Numbered from the stretch's first letter, positions 27,373 through 37,189 are shown. The stretch is 64,000 nucleotides of DNA from Ktedonobacter racemifer DSM 44963 (GCF_000178855.1 NZ_ADVG01000002.1:620001-684000); one strand, 5' to 3'. The notes: a model not told the origin generated them from the letters alone. Program-made: numbers and translations.

Positions 27373-27939
27373 TCAGACGGCCAGCCGTCTAGGGAGAACT
27401 GCGGCTCCCACTACTCCTCGCCCCACTTGCAAAGGGTCGGAGCTACTTTTGCGTAAAATGTTATACGCTCCGTTGATATCGGCATGAATGAGGCGTCCAT
27501 CCTTGGCACGATACCAACTGCGAGCCACACGCTTGCCTGAGAACACCGGCTTCTCAGCAGCGTTGGCCTCATAGGTTGGAAGAGGGTCGCCGTCCAGAAA
27601 GCTTGCCTTGCTGGTGTAGCTTTCTTCCTGAAGGATGACCCTGATCCCAACCAGGTGCGCTTTGTAGGTCAACTGCTCAATGAAACGAGCATGGGAAAGC
27701 TGCACAAATTGCTGGTTGTTCCTGCGCCCCATGGTCACCTCTTGTTTCCACAAGGGATTTTTGCCACTCACCAGCGTTCCGATACCTTCGCTCACCAACA
27801 GATCAATGATCCGACGGCTGGCCGTGTGTAAATACGCATCCACACGGCGATTGCGCTTCGTCGTCACACGATCCAACTGGCGCGAGGTGTATCGGTTCTC
27901 ATGCGCGAGGCGTTTCTGCTGCTTGGCCCGGTGTTTGTT
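27373..27939 (-). pseudogene. tnpB: tnpB, 3' exon (copy in the kinase)
   Basis: 188 codons following the intron: starts 'NKHRAKQQKRLAHENRYTS', then 'RRIIDLLVSEGIGTLVSGKN', 'EESYTSKASFLDGDPLP' and the RuvC-III Asp in 'HADINGAYNILRK'. It belongs to the TnpB group lacking a zinc finger and having 'EES.TSK' near the active site. Exact intron removal joins it in frame to '...KSLNQCY'. The 5' exon has a frameshift, so the whole gene is probably inactive. Confidence 0.8.
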
Positions 27940-27946
27940 GTTAAAA

Positions 27947-29743
27947 CTAAGCATGAGTGTCACCACTCCTACTCGTCTTCAAAACCGTGCTTGACAGTTT
28001 CCCGTCACACGGCTCCTCAGTAACATGGCCTTTGTCGTAGGTACCGTTGGCCTTTTTCGAGTGGCGCTCGTCGTGGCAATGACGATGGAGAGCGAACTTG
28101 TTGCTCAATTCCTCTCCGCCTCCTTCACTTTTCGGGGTAATGTGATCGATCTCTATGAGGTCTTCATCTTTGAAGTACAGTCCACACCAACGGCATTTTC
28201 CCTCTTGCTTCTGTAAAAGTTTTGCTTTAACTCCGTTAAGAAGCGGGTGTTTCTTGAGTCGCTGGCTCCAGTAAAGAAGATTTCCGTCATATGGGCTGGC
28301 AGTTCCTTTCACTTTTACATGACGCCGGATGTATGTTTGTTGGTGGTTTCGTAGTTGTAGGTCGGGGGTTCGGAAGATCCATCCCTTTCCTTCATCCACT
28401 TTCCAATACTTTTGCATAATCCAGTGTCGATTTTTGTTTGGGTGCCTGCGATTCGCCCATCTTTCCAGTTGTCGAAAAAGTACCATGTCGCAGTGCTTGA
28501 ATGCCCTTCTTGCACAGATGCTTCGGTAGTAGTTTGCCCATCCGTAAATGACCGGGTTCAACTCTTTAATGAGCTTTTCCTGTTTCATGCTCCGGTGCTC
28601 TGCTACCAGACGATGCGTTTCTTTCACATGGTGCGCAATCGCTTCCTTACTGGGTCTGATGAGTGTCTTGAAGCCAAGTGGTTGACCATTAGGCCGCTTT
28701 CCGGTGTGTGTTTTCCCCATCGGATACTGGCGTATGGTGAAACCAAGGAAATCAAATCCCGTTTTTCCCTGATATTCCATCAAGGTGTGCGTGATCCGTG
28801 TCTTGCTCGGCTTGAGTTCTAGTCCAATGCGCTGTAACCATTCCGAAAGGATTTCTTTTGCTTTTTCGACGCCTTCGAGCTTGGGATGGAAAACCACCAG
28901 ATCATCGGCGTAGCGGACAAATTTGGGTCGTCCCTCCTTCCACCGGTAGGCCGCTATCAAGTCCGTTTCCATACCATGAAGCGCGATATTCATAAGTAAT
29001 GGTGAGATGACTCCCCCCTGCGGGGTTCCTTTCCGGGTCTCGTCAAATATGCCATTATCAATGATTCCCGCTTTGAGCCAAGCTTTCACAAGCAGCCTTA
29101 CTGCGGGATAGGTGTCGAGTTTGGCGAGAAGTGCCTGATGATCAATATGATCAAATGCTCCTTTAATATCGGCATCCAGGACATACTTTGCCTGTGTGCA
29201 GATATTGGTGTGAATGGTTTGAATTGCATCATGACAGGAACGTCCAGGGCGGAAACCAAAGCTATTGGGTTCAAATTTGGCTTCCCATTGTGGCTCTAAA
29301 GCGAACTTTACGAGGCACTGGTGCGAGCGATCTCGCATGATGGGAATCCCCAAGGGTCTTTTCTCATCCTTTCCAGGCTTGGGAATATAGATCCTTCGCA
29401 CTGGTTGGGGTTTGTATTGAGACCATTGCTTGGGGTGGATTTGTTCAGCCAGAGTGAAACGCTGGGCCGGTTTGACTGATTTTACTCCGTCAATGCCTGC
29501 TGTGCGTTTTCCCTGGTTGTCTTGGGTCACTCGTCGAACCGCTAAAAGCCTTGTCGCTCTGGATTTCATCAGAAGTTTCTGTAGTTTGTGGACTGCTCTT
29601 GTGTTGCCACGGCTCTCGGCTTTGAAGATGCGCTTTTGTAGGCGGTAAACATGCTGCTCGAGCTTGCGCCAGGGCAGCTTGTTCCAACTTTCACTCTCAG
29701 GGTCAGGTGGTAGCTTGATCTTGGGTGCCTTCGTTTTCACCAT
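27947..29743 (-). CDS. ltrA: Group II intron-encoded protein: RT, maturase, HNH endonuclease
   Basis: 598 residues. RT motifs: 'RRIYIPKPGKDEKRPLGIP', 'GFRPGRSCHDAI', 'DADIKGAFDHID', 'GTPQGGVISPLL' and the catalytic 'VRYADDLVVF' (YADD). A maturase region follows ('NPVIYGWANYYRSICARRAF'). The C-terminal HNH is 'CRWCGLYFKDEDLIEIDHITPKSEGG...HRHCHDERH'. It promotes splicing and target-primed retrohoming. The frame runs on through intron domains V and VI, ending 7 nt before the 3' splice site. It differs from copy 2 at one noticed residue (Ala versus Val in 'DLIA.YRW'). Confidence 0.93.
   Translation of the reverse strand: MVKTKAPKIKLPPDPESESWNKLPWRKLEQHVYRLQKRIFKAESRGNTRAVHKLQKLLMKSRATRLLAVRRVTQDNQGKRTAGIDGVKSVKPAQRFTLAEQIHPKQWSQYKPQPVRRIYIPKPGKDEKRPLGIPIMRDRSHQCLVKFALEPQWEAKFEPNSFGFRPGRSCHDAIQTIHTNICTQAKYVLDADIKGAFDHIDHQALLAKLDTYPAVRLLVKAWLKAGIIDNGIFDETRKGTPQGGVISPLLMNIALHGMETDLIAAYRWKEGRPKFVRYADDLVVFHPKLEGVEKAKEILSEWLQRIGLELKPSKTRITHTLMEYQGKTGFDFLGFTIRQYPMGKTHTGKRPNGQPLGFKTLIRPSKEAIAHHVKETHRLVAEHRSMKQEKLIKELNPVIYGWANYYRSICARRAFKHCDMVLFRQLERWANRRHPNKNRHWIMQKYWKVDEGKGWIFRTPDLQLRNHQQTYIRRHVKVKGTASPYDGNLLYWSQRLKKHPLLNGVKAKLLQKQEGKCRWCGLYFKDEDLIEIDHITPKSEGGGEELSNKFALHRHCHDERHSKKANGTYDKGHVTEEPCDGKLSSTVLKTSRSGDTHA
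27982..28015 (-). ncRNA. Group II intron domain V, copy 1
   Basis: 34-nt hairpin starting GAGCCGTGTGACGGGAAAC on the minus strand, with AGC-type catalytic triad base, GAAA-type loop and closing CACGGTTT. This is the most conserved part of the ribozyme active site. Confidence 0.85.
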
Positions 29744-30358
29744 ACTACTCGTTTCTCTTCATTCCATGTTACCGTGCCTACGTCAGCATATCCTGGGCAT
29801 TACCCCAGGCATTGGCTTTTTAGGCAATCCTTCTCGGAGGCAGCTTGCGGATGGTTTCCTGCTCATCGTATCGACCTCCAATGAGAGCGTACCTTCGAGT
29901 TACTCCGTTCCGATTATCTGTTTTGCGCTGCCGTAGGTTTGTGCTATCCACCGGGTACGCTAGTGAGTGAGGCAGGGTATCACGACACTACCCTTTCACT
30001 TTCTCCATTGTTTCGCAGATTGGTACCTTACCTTTTGGTCAAGTCTATCAGCCTGTTTGACTTGTTCAACCTAACGATGGTTCCGTTGCACATTCGCGTT
30101 ATTCATTCTGTTGAATGAACTGCTAACCATAGCCGCCTGACTCGGAGATGGGTCTGCTTCAGACTAGCAGTTTCCTCTCCTGGATACCCGCTTTACGGAT
30201 TGAGGACCAGTCGCTACCGTAGGGCATCGTCTTTCCGTGCTCACTTCACAGGTGAGGAATTGCACCTCACGTCAGATAATCAGTTATCAAGACATTGATC
30301 AATGTCTTGCCAGCCTTCCCCTTACTTATCCAGCAAGTTTCGGCTGAACGGATCGCAC

Positions 30359-31028
30359 GTAGCACTGATTGAGGCTTTTGAGGGGTTTGCCACTCACCAG
30401 ACGAGGCACAAAACCAGGTTTGTCGCTGGTGATGGCTGCGAGCACATTGACGCCCACATCCACGGCGGCTCGAAGCTGCGGGGTGACCGCAGCCGGTTGG
30501 ATCTCCTGCTCATAGACAACCTCGACCATGTAACCATCGGCGCGTGGAACGATGCGAACCTGCCTCATGGCCTCCCAGGTGATCTGAGTCGTAATTTCGA
30601 TCGGCAATCCTGATGGGACCAGTTTGCCTGTGCGCTTGAATGCTCTCTTGCCCAGGGCTTTTTTCTCGTAGATGAGCATGAAGCGGCCTTTGGCCTTGTC
30701 TTTATAGCCAGGGATCTTGGGGCGTCCCGTGAAGGCGGAGGGGTCTTCGCGATAGGCCTCCATTACGCGCAAAAAAGCTGATCCAATTCTTGTGAAGCTG
30801 AATGAGGATGGCATTACTGACTTTGCGAGGGAGGGCTTGATAGGCTTCATGCTGTTTCAAGCGATGAAAGATGACAGCGTAGGGCAGGTAGGTTCCCTCA
30901 TGAATGAAGGCTTGCCGGACGTGATAATTGGCCTGGTTGTACAGGTTTTTGGAGGCAAAGGCCGCCTGGTCAATGACGGCAAAGCGTGCATCATGGAGAC
31001 GAATGAGATGTCGTTCGACCAACTGCAT
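30359..31028 (-). pseudogene. tnpB: tnpB, 5' exon with a frameshift (copy in the kinase)
   Basis: Starts ATG 31028 ('MQLVERHLIRLHDARFAVIDQAAFASKNLYNQANYH'). After 'HKNWISF' a run of six T shifts the frame; five T would give 'SFLRVMEAYREDPSAFTGRPK' as in homologues. RuvC-I is 'AAVDVGVNVLAAI'. The exon ends '...PLKSLNQCY' at the intron. The start of the protein closely matches the TnpB at 45219. Confidence 0.8.
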
Positions 31029-31179
31029 CTGGTGGCCTCCTCCTTTTCCAACAACACGTCCTTCGAGTCGATGTGCCTCTCTCTTGTTCTTTGATTGAAG
31101 AACATTCTTTCCAACAGAACTCTACCAGAGACGCCTTCATTTGTCAACATTGGGCATAATTGCTTGGAAACGTTTTTAA

Positions 31180-31932
31180 CACCTGCGAGAGTAGGTTTTC
31201 ATTCGCGAAAAGCAAGATCTCTTCCAGATCGGCCTCCATAGTGATGGCTTTACGCGTCCACTGTGGCTCACAAGCCAGGATCAACGTTCTGATCTGTTTA
31301 TCCAGGCGATAAGACTTCGGCTCAACCGTCAGATGCTTTGATTCCAGGGAGGCAAGCTTGAGCATATTCTCAGTCATTCTGGAGAGCCGCATGCTATCGG
31401 TTTCGATAACACCAAGATAGTGTTCTCTCTCTAAAACCGACAGGTGTTTATCATGCAGAGCCTGCGCAAAGCCCTGAATTGAGGTCAACAGTGACTGGAT
31501 TTCATGCGACACATTCGATATAAACTCCTGTCGCATATGCTCCATCTGGTTTAACTCTTCAGCCATTTGATTCACACTCTTCGTCAGTTCACTTGTAAAC
31601 CCATTGGCCCCAACCTCTGGGTCGAGCCTGATCTGAAAATCGCCTTTCGCGATTCGCTTCATCGCCTCGATAATTGGTTCAAAGACCTGCATGCGTTGTC
31701 GCCTGACTTCTGACCTGGCGCTGCTCCAGGCAATGTAGACAGTGAAAAGCAAGACAAATACCAATAGACCAAAGAGTGAATTCAAGACCTGAACCAGGAA
31801 GGGAGGAAGCGTCAAGCCAGTCGCAGCATACAGCGACGCCGTCAGGAAAAAGACGCCAGCCCAGATACCACACAAGAGCAACATCACGACCACACCCACA
31901 GCAGTAACCTGAATAACCCACCTCGTCTTCAT
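31180..31932 (-). pseudogene. Histidine kinase, N-terminal part (5' part of split gene)
   Basis: ATG 31932. Two membrane helices (about 8-35 and 45-70) bracket a very short loop. A HAMP-like linker follows ('MKRIAKGDFQIRLDPEVG'), then HisKA with 'FISNVSHEIQSLLTSIQGFAQ' (phospho-acceptor His present, the usual RTP replaced by QSL). The frame reads into the inserted element after 'ENLLSQV' and stops at 31144. The start overlaps the response-regulator stop (TGATG), so the two were translationally coupled. Confidence 0.88.
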
Positions 31933-32614
31933 CAGTCCACCTCCAACCGATATCCCAGACCCCGGATAGTTTTTATGCGGAAGGAATGCTGATCTTCCGG
32001 AAAGCGCTCGCGAAGCCGATTAATATGCACATCCAGGGTACGTTCATTGCCCGCAAAGTCATAGCCCCATATATCCTCAATCAACTGGTCGCGAGAAAAA
32101 GTCCTTCCTTCCTTCCTTCCTGGCTCGCTCGCCAGCTTGAACAGTACCTCAAATTCTTTCAGGGGTAACGTGAGGCGTTCCCCATGCACACTCATTTCAA
32201 AGGTTTTGTGATCCATACGTAGCTCACCAACCTGAAGCTGCTGTGAGGTAGCAATGCGATAGCGCTTCAACAGAGCCTTGACCCTGGCAACCAGTTCAGG
32301 TGGCTCAAAAGGCTTGACCAGGTAATCATCAGTACCCACCTGGAAACCTTTGAGTTTCTGGCTGGTTTCCCCCTGGCTGTGAGCATGAGGATGGGGACAT
32401 CAGAGTACCTGCGTAGCTCCTGACACAACTTCCAGCCGTCCATCTTTGGCATCATGATATCAAGGATAACCAGGTCGATTTTGCTTTGTGCAAAGACGGC
32501 AAGGGCCTCAACGCCATCAGACGCCTCAGCGAGCGTAAAGCCTTCCTGTTGTAGAAAGATACGCGATAGCTCCCGAAGATGAACATCATCATCTACCAGT
32601 AAAATAGTGCTCAC
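31932..32614 (-). pseudogene. OmpR/PhoB-type response regulator with a frameshift
   Basis: Receiver part from ATG 32614: 'ILLVDDDVHLRELSRIF', phospho-acceptor in 'LVILDIMMPKMDGW', 'ILMLTARG'. The winged-helix output domain is in another frame ('GTDDYLVKPFEPPEL', 'ERTLDVHINRLRERF', 'IKTIRGLGYRLE'). The break lies in a run of five G near 32372; six G would read 'TARGETSQKLKGFQVGTDD', as in intact homologues. The same kind of G5 break affects the sensor kinase at 19326. This may be a real lesion or a sequence error. Confidence 0.85.
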
Positions 32615-32726
32615 AGAAATAGTCCGCCCTGTTTATGGAATAAGAACAACAACCTGACGATCCCATCCAACACGCATCCAGCCCATTGATAATAGTAACC
32701 TTGCCTGAGCTGATATTCTCCGTGGG

Positions 32727-33272
32727 CTAAAGCTGTATGAGCAGGAAGCGCTCCCGCTCCTTCGCAGTCTGAGCCAGTTGTTGCGTCATCTGGCGTAGCG
32801 TAGCGCTCTGACTCGCCCAATCCTCAGGAGTTATACGCGAAACGTGCTGATATATTCGCTCACTGCCGCGTACAAGTAGCAGGTCAAAGTTCAGCAACTG
32901 TGTCAAAAGAGCGTGCTCTTGCCGAAAGCGCCACCATATACGATCCTGGGTCGGGACCGACATCCCACGGATGCCAGATTCCACACTCGCAAGGGCCTGT
33001 TGAGCCGCCTCAATAGCTCGTATTTGCGCCATGGCTTCCTGGGGTGGATCAGGGTTGGCACGCGTCAGAGGAGGAATGAAGCGCGTATGATAATCGCTAC
33101 GCAATTGCGCGAGCAGGGATACCGCTTGTGAAAGAGAGTAGGAGGCTCGCTCTCGCACAAGCACATCGTCCGCGCGTGCCTGGTCTGTCTTATTATAGAA
33201 GTTATAGCCGTAGCCCGTGAGCAGCAATTGCAATTGTTGCACGAGCGGATTGTTGGATGGTTGTGAACTCAT
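32727..33272 (-). CDS. Hypothetical protein following the SPFH gene
   Basis: 181 residues, mostly helical and soluble in appearance, with Gln/Leu-rich heptad-like stretches ('LVQQLQLLLTGYGYNFYNKTDQARADDVLVRERAS'). No family recognised. GGGAGGGA precedes the ATG. It lies 59 nt downstream of the SPFH gene, with a hairpin between, suggesting a two-gene unit in which it may be a partner of the SPFH protein. Confidence 0.65.
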   Translation of the reverse strand: MSSQPSNNPLVQQLQLLLTGYGYNFYNKTDQARADDVLVRERASYSLSQAVSLLAQLRSDYHTRFIPPLTRANPDPPQEAMAQIRAIEAAQQALASVESGIRGMSVPTQDRIWWRFRQEHALLTQLLNFDLLLVRGSERIYQHVSRITPEDWASQSATLRQMTQQLAQTAKERERFLLIQL

Positions 33273-33285
33273 CTCGATCCCTCCC

Positions 33286-33316
33286 GATAACGGGCAAGCA
33301 TGAGCTTGCCCGTATC
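33286..33316 (-). terminator. Hairpin between SPFH and downstream gene
   Basis: GATA-a-CGGGCAAGC, ATGA loop, GCTTGCCCG-TATC. No T-run on the minus strand, so it may attenuate or stabilise the message, lowering expression of the second gene relative to SPFH. Confidence 0.4.
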
Positions 33317-33331
33317 CCTTTGATTATTCTT

Positions 33332-34210
33332 TTAGCGAGGTGGCTGAACCGGTGCGCGTGGAGGAGTGGGTGCAGGAGCGTGTGATGAGTTGGCCGTATA
33401 GTGATCAGCATTTGTGGTTGGCTGTACACCATTGACATTGAAGGGTTGGCCAATCGCCATATTGGGAGCGGAGACAATCCCTCTTTCCGCCATCAACATC
33501 GCTGTGTAGTAACGCACCGCATCTAGCTCGCTCAAACCAAAAGCCTTGAGCGAAATCAGCGCCTTCATGCGCTCATCGCGAGGGAACACCAGAACTTTCA
33601 CTGTATTGAGCGCGATTCCATACGTCGCCAGGAATTGCTGGAGGTGCTGAAATACGATCTGCGAAAGATCGTGAATCTTTTCATTCACCACTTCGAGGGG
33701 GGTAATCTGCACAACCTGGTTGACCGCCTGCTCAATGACGGGGCCAGCATAGGCGTTGATCTCTTGCGTTGTCAATGCATGTCCCCGGTAGGGCATGTGT
33801 TGGACAAGTTGTACCGCGGCCTCGCGCGTCTCAACATGAACATAGTAATCCACGCTATAGACCATCTCGGCCATTTCTCGTGAGAGAGCCATGCCGGTTG
33901 TTTTCAGCACGAGCTTGGCACGATTGATGTAGAGCGCCTCATACTGCCAGGGGCTCTGCCCACCATAGAAGGCCTGTTGCATTGAGCCGAAAAGAGGACG
34001 ATCAGGGGTCTGAATCGTATACTGCCCTGTTTCGTAGACATTGAGAATAGCTCCCCGCGACTTGAGAACGCAGAAATGGTTGCTCTCCACCGTAAGCAAC
34101 GAGCCATTCATGATGCCATTGTGGGGATAATGCCAGAGGAGAATTTCTGGCCCCATTATCTCCTCGCCGTTTTCGCTCAACGTCGAAATCACGTTACGGA
34201 TGCCTGTCAT
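33332..34210 (-). CDS. SPFH/Band-7 domain protein
   Basis: 292 residues. An SPFH (stomatin/prohibitin-like) domain spans about residues 45-210 ('VLKSRGAILNVYETGQYTIQTPDRPLFGSM', 'EALYINRAKLVLKTTG', 'IVFQHLQQFLATYGIALNTVKVL'). It lacks an obvious transmembrane anchor, like the virion-core-protein/YdjI branch. The C-terminus is Pro-rich ('APAPTPPRAPVQPPR'). Such proteins form membrane-associated scaffolds. An internal ATG at residue 19 ('MGPEILLW') could be the true start. Confidence 0.8.
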   Translation of the reverse strand: MTGIRNVISTLSENGEEIMGPEILLWHYPHNGIMNGSLLTVESNHFCVLKSRGAILNVYETGQYTIQTPDRPLFGSMQQAFYGGQSPWQYEALYINRAKLVLKTTGMALSREMAEMVYSVDYYVHVETREAAVQLVQHMPYRGHALTTQEINAYAGPVIEQAVNQVVQITPLEVVNEKIHDLSQIVFQHLQQFLATYGIALNTVKVLVFPRDERMKALISLKAFGLSELDAVRYYTAMLMAERGIVSAPNMAIGQPFNVNGVQPTTNADHYTANSSHAPAPTPPRAPVQPPR

Positions 34211-34517
34211 AATACCTCCTATTATCTCAGAAGAGTATGGCCAACCTGCTGGCAGACAAAAACTTCTGCCATACTGATAGACGATATCTTTTGGATCTCA
34301 TCAAATATCGGCCTCTGGATACCTCTACTTTTGGATACCCCTGCTTTGAGAACACCCTTTCAAGATGGGACAGCCGTTAAAGAGTATGCTTTATCTAACG
34401 TAGCGAGGAGCAATGCATCGAACCAGGTATGGAAGTGGTTGGTCGTTACCGAGGAGAAAGCAACGGTGTTCCGACACCAACGGGACTGGCTGGATTACGG
34501 AACTAATTGGGCACCGC

Positions 34518-35663
34518 TTATAAACGTCCCCACATATTCTGTTTGCCGCCGCTTCCATCGTACGGGCTGACCACAATCTCAAAAGTGTCAATCTTCTCTG
34601 CGGCCCAGGCCAGCAGGCGCTGGCCTTCTGCCTGCAATTCCTGTGATATGCTGACCGGAAGAGGCTCAAAGGGCTGGATAATGAGCCTGGCTACGGTAGG
34701 GGTGCGCTCGATATACCAGATGCCACTGACGAAGCCATCGACGAGAAAGGTAGGCAGGACAAGAGATCTGCCAGGGATGACATAAGAGCGGTAGTGGTCG
34801 GGAATGATGCGCTGGCGGTCGTTGTAGGCCAGAATGAGATTGTCAAAATCGGGGATAAAACGTATGGGCGCAGGAGTATGCGCAGATGGCAAGAGCGCGC
34901 CGGGTAGGTCGAAGAGTTCGCGGCCCTGCTCGTCGCGGAAGGTAGTGAGCTCTGGGCGCAGGATCTCGACTGCTGACTGAAGGCGACTAAGGCCAGACCA
35001 GATTTGCAGATCCTTGGCGCTAGCCGGACCAAAGGCAGCGAGGTAGCTGCGGATGAGCACACGCAGGCCTTCTGCAGGAGGAACAAATGAGCGCCCTAAC
35101 CAGGCCTGAGCCTCGGTATAGGCCGGGCTACCACCGACACCCCAGGTGCCACCGGGGAAGACCTGGATCAGCGAGAGAGCCACGCGCACGGCGTAAAGCA
35201 GGCGCTCGTCCATCTGCGGTACCAGTTCGGCCAGGCGAGCGCGCAGCTCGACATTGGTGCGTGGCTTCTCACGCAGAAAGCCCTGCATCTCAGTCAACAG
35301 ACGCTCTCTTGTGAGGCCGCTGGCGAGCGGCTGACCAAAAAAGCTCTCCAGTTGACGCGCATGCAAAGTGGCCAGCGCAGGCCGGAAATTCACATAATCC
35401 TCAGTAGTTGTCAGGTGCAGTGTGCGGCGCATCATCGACGTCCTCACTACCTCGCGCCGTTCCAGCAAGCTTGTCAGATCCACTCTCTGGAAGGCCTGCA
35501 AGCGACTCCATAGCCCTATATATGGCGGATTAGCGAGCTGGCCCTGCAAACCTGCCACCTGTCTGATCGCGGCCAGGGGAGTTATGCTAGTCCGCTCCAA
35601 CAAAAGCTGCCTCGCCAGAGTGGCACGATTTAGCTCGCGTAGAGTTAGGATGCGTTCGCCCAT
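34518..35663 (-). CDS. AlkZ-like winged-helix DNA glycosylase-family protein, copy 2
   Basis: 381 residues from ATG 35663, chosen for AAAGGAGAG upstream. HTH_42 family. The QxQ motif is 'VAGLQGQLANPPYIGLWSRL', then 'RTSMMRRTLHLT', 'FIPDFDNLILAYNDRQRI' and 'VDGFVSGIWYIERT'. It is only distantly similar to copy 1 at 19679, closer to the branch commonly annotated 'winged helix DNA-binding domain-containing protein'. Likely role is removal of alkylated bases; substrate unproven. It is monocistronic. Confidence 0.8.
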   Translation of the reverse strand: MGERILTLRELNRATLARQLLLERTSITPLAAIRQVAGLQGQLANPPYIGLWSRLQAFQRVDLTSLLERREVVRTSMMRRTLHLTTTEDYVNFRPALATLHARQLESFFGQPLASGLTRERLLTEMQGFLREKPRTNVELRARLAELVPQMDERLLYAVRVALSLIQVFPGGTWGVGGSPAYTEAQAWLGRSFVPPAEGLRVLIRSYLAAFGPASAKDLQIWSGLSRLQSAVEILRPELTTFRDEQGRELFDLPGALLPSAHTPAPIRFIPDFDNLILAYNDRQRIIPDHYRSYVIPGRSLVLPTFLVDGFVSGIWYIERTPTVARLIIQPFEPLPVSISQELQAEGQRLLAWAAEKIDTFEIVVSPYDGSGGKQNMWGRL

Positions 35664-35890
35664 CAGTCTCTCCTTTACACCTTGCTCTCCTGCCTGGTTT
35701 CTACGTACAAGCAAAGTATATCTCAAAAGGGAGACACAATCCGCCCTCATTCATAGCAATATCCGCCACAAACTGGGGGCTGAGAATCGCACGCAGGCTA
35801 TCGCCCGCGCGAGCAGATTCGTTGCTCTAAAAAGGGCTTCTCCGACTCACCACCAAACTGCATGTATATCGTTATGCTCAGTGAGCGCTC

Positions 35891-35928
35891 AAAGTGTGAG
35901 AAGACACTCTCATGTCTTCTCACACTTT
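35891..35928. terminator. Strong hairpin, 16-bp arms
   Basis: AAAGTGTGAGAAGACA, CTCTCA loop, TGTCTTCTCACACTTT followed by TT. It lies 41 nt past the stop of the GH18-like gene. The T-run is on the plus strand, so it is best oriented for plus-strand transcripts but may protect the minus-strand 3' end. Confidence 0.55.
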
Positions 35929-35969
35929 TTATTAAAAGGGTCAAGCTCATCTTTTCTGAGCGGGTTTCC

Positions 35970-37088
35970 TCATCCCTGCCGAAGTTGAGGCATGGGGACA
36001 GGAATGGTATAGGTCTGCCCCCCTACGCCTACTCCTCCTTCGCAGCTATTTGGAGGGGTTGTACAGGTACCCCGCGCTGAAGGACACTCGGCAGCCCAGA
36101 ACATATAGCCTAGCATCCCACTCGTGGTCCCTGCTCCGTTAGGAGCCACCGAATGCACATAGCTGCCAGTGGTATCTATGAGCGATCCACTGAAATGGTA
36201 GCATTCCGGCTGAACGGCCCCGTTGGCACTGGTAATATAGAGACCTCCGGTGAGCTTGGCTGGAGCAAGTGGAGGAATCGGGGGACTATACTGGGGCTTC
36301 CCATCAATATGTTCTTGCCAGTTCGCCTCTGCGCTGCTCGCACTGCTTGGCTGTCTGCTCGGCACCATGGCATTGGCATAATCGAGTACAGGAGTCGAAG
36401 TTGTAAGCCAGGATGTGGTCGCCTTCGTCGTCAAGCCTATCAGCCACCGATCGCCAGCAGCCAGATCAATAGTCAAGCGCGCCGCGGGATTGCTCCCCGT
36501 CGCATCGTAGGGCTCCATAGAACGATAGGCATCAATGAATGCTTGCAGCCCAGTTAAATTGGGTGAGCTTGACTCTTCATAGTCAATCTCGATGCCCACT
36601 CCCAATTGTTGAGCGACCGCTGCCGCGTTAAGCCCTAACTGAGTGGGATTGGTGGCAAGTGCCTGATTCCAGGCACTGACATAGGTAATCCCGCCGATGG
36701 AGAGCATGACGCGGATATTATGACTCTTGAAATAATTCACAATATCCGCTGTCATCCCAATGGGAAGGCCCTGCGTCGTTTGCGCATCTGTGGTCTTATT
36801 GAGCAATTTGAGCGGTTGAACGAAGCTCAAGACCACCAGATTTACAGAGGGAACACCATCTCCTCGATCAATAAGCCAATGATTTTTGCTATCGAACTCA
36901 GTCACACTGCGTACCGTTCCCCAGAGGCAGCCATCGTTACTACACTGCCAGGCGCCATAGACCGAGATCGGGGTAGAAGTGGCGGCTCCTACATGGGATG
37001 AGGCTTTGCTAAGAGGAACGTGGATAAAGAGCAGAAACAGTGCCGTACAGATGCCTAATACATGAGCTACGAGCTTTTTGTGTGGCAT
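35970..37088 (-). CDS. Secreted GH18-type (chitinase-like) protein
   Basis: 372 residues from ATG 37088, with GAGGAGGAGAG upstream; the longer open frame is an artefact. A signal peptide is visible ('KKLVAHVLGICTALFLLFIHVPLSKASS'). GH18 fold motifs: 'IRVMLSIGG' (the SxGG strand) and 'GVGIEIDYEES' (DxxDxDxE-like, catalytic Glu in 'DYEE'). It would hydrolyse chitin or N-acetylglucosamine-containing polymers outside the cell. Several Cys near the C-terminus may form disulfides. It lies downstream of the beta-helix gene, behind a terminator. Confidence 0.8.
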   Translation of the reverse strand: MPHKKLVAHVLGICTALFLLFIHVPLSKASSHVGAATSTPISVYGAWQCSNDGCLWGTVRSVTEFDSKNHWLIDRGDGVPSVNLVVLSFVQPLKLLNKTTDAQTTQGLPIGMTADIVNYFKSHNIRVMLSIGGITYVSAWNQALATNPTQLGLNAAAVAQQLGVGIEIDYEESSSPNLTGLQAFIDAYRSMEPYDATGSNPAARLTIDLAAGDRWLIGLTTKATTSWLTTSTPVLDYANAMVPSRQPSSASSAEANWQEHIDGKPQYSPPIPPLAPAKLTGGLYITSANGAVQPECYHFSGSLIDTTGSYVHSVAPNGAGTTSGMLGYMFWAAECPSARGTCTTPPNSCEGGVGVGGQTYTIPVPMPQLRQG

Positions 37089-37189
37089 TCTCTCCTCCTC
37101 AAAAATAAGGGATTTACATACATCAAACAAAACGTTCGTGAAATGAAGCGAAAAAGAGGTCCTGCAACCTCCAGCTGAGTGGCGTACCC

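Larger units (their letters stand above)
27940..30358 (-). mobile_element. Group II intron with reverse transcriptase, copy 1 (2,419 nt)
   Basis: Begins GTGCG (minus strand from 30358) and ends AAC at 27940. Domain V is the 34-nt hairpin at 27982-28015 (GAGCC...GGTTT). Exon bases on both sides equal those of copy 2 (TCAATCAGTGCTAC before, AACAAA after), while tnpB exons further out diverge. It encodes a 598-aa RT. Length is identical to copy 2 and only a few base differences were noticed. Confidence 0.9.
27333..31179 (-). mobile_element. TnpB element, split by a group II intron, inserted in a histidine kinase gene
   Basis: About 3.85 kb between kinase codons. On the minus strand it holds the tnpB 5' exon (31028-30359), group II intron (30358-27940) and tnpB 3' exon (27939-27373). 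No tnpA is present, so it is a tnpB-only relative of the IS607-type element at 44590-48900. Both elements share 'TTGACAAATG' near the left end. Element ends are inferred from the kinase break, not from terminal repeats. Confidence 0.7.
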
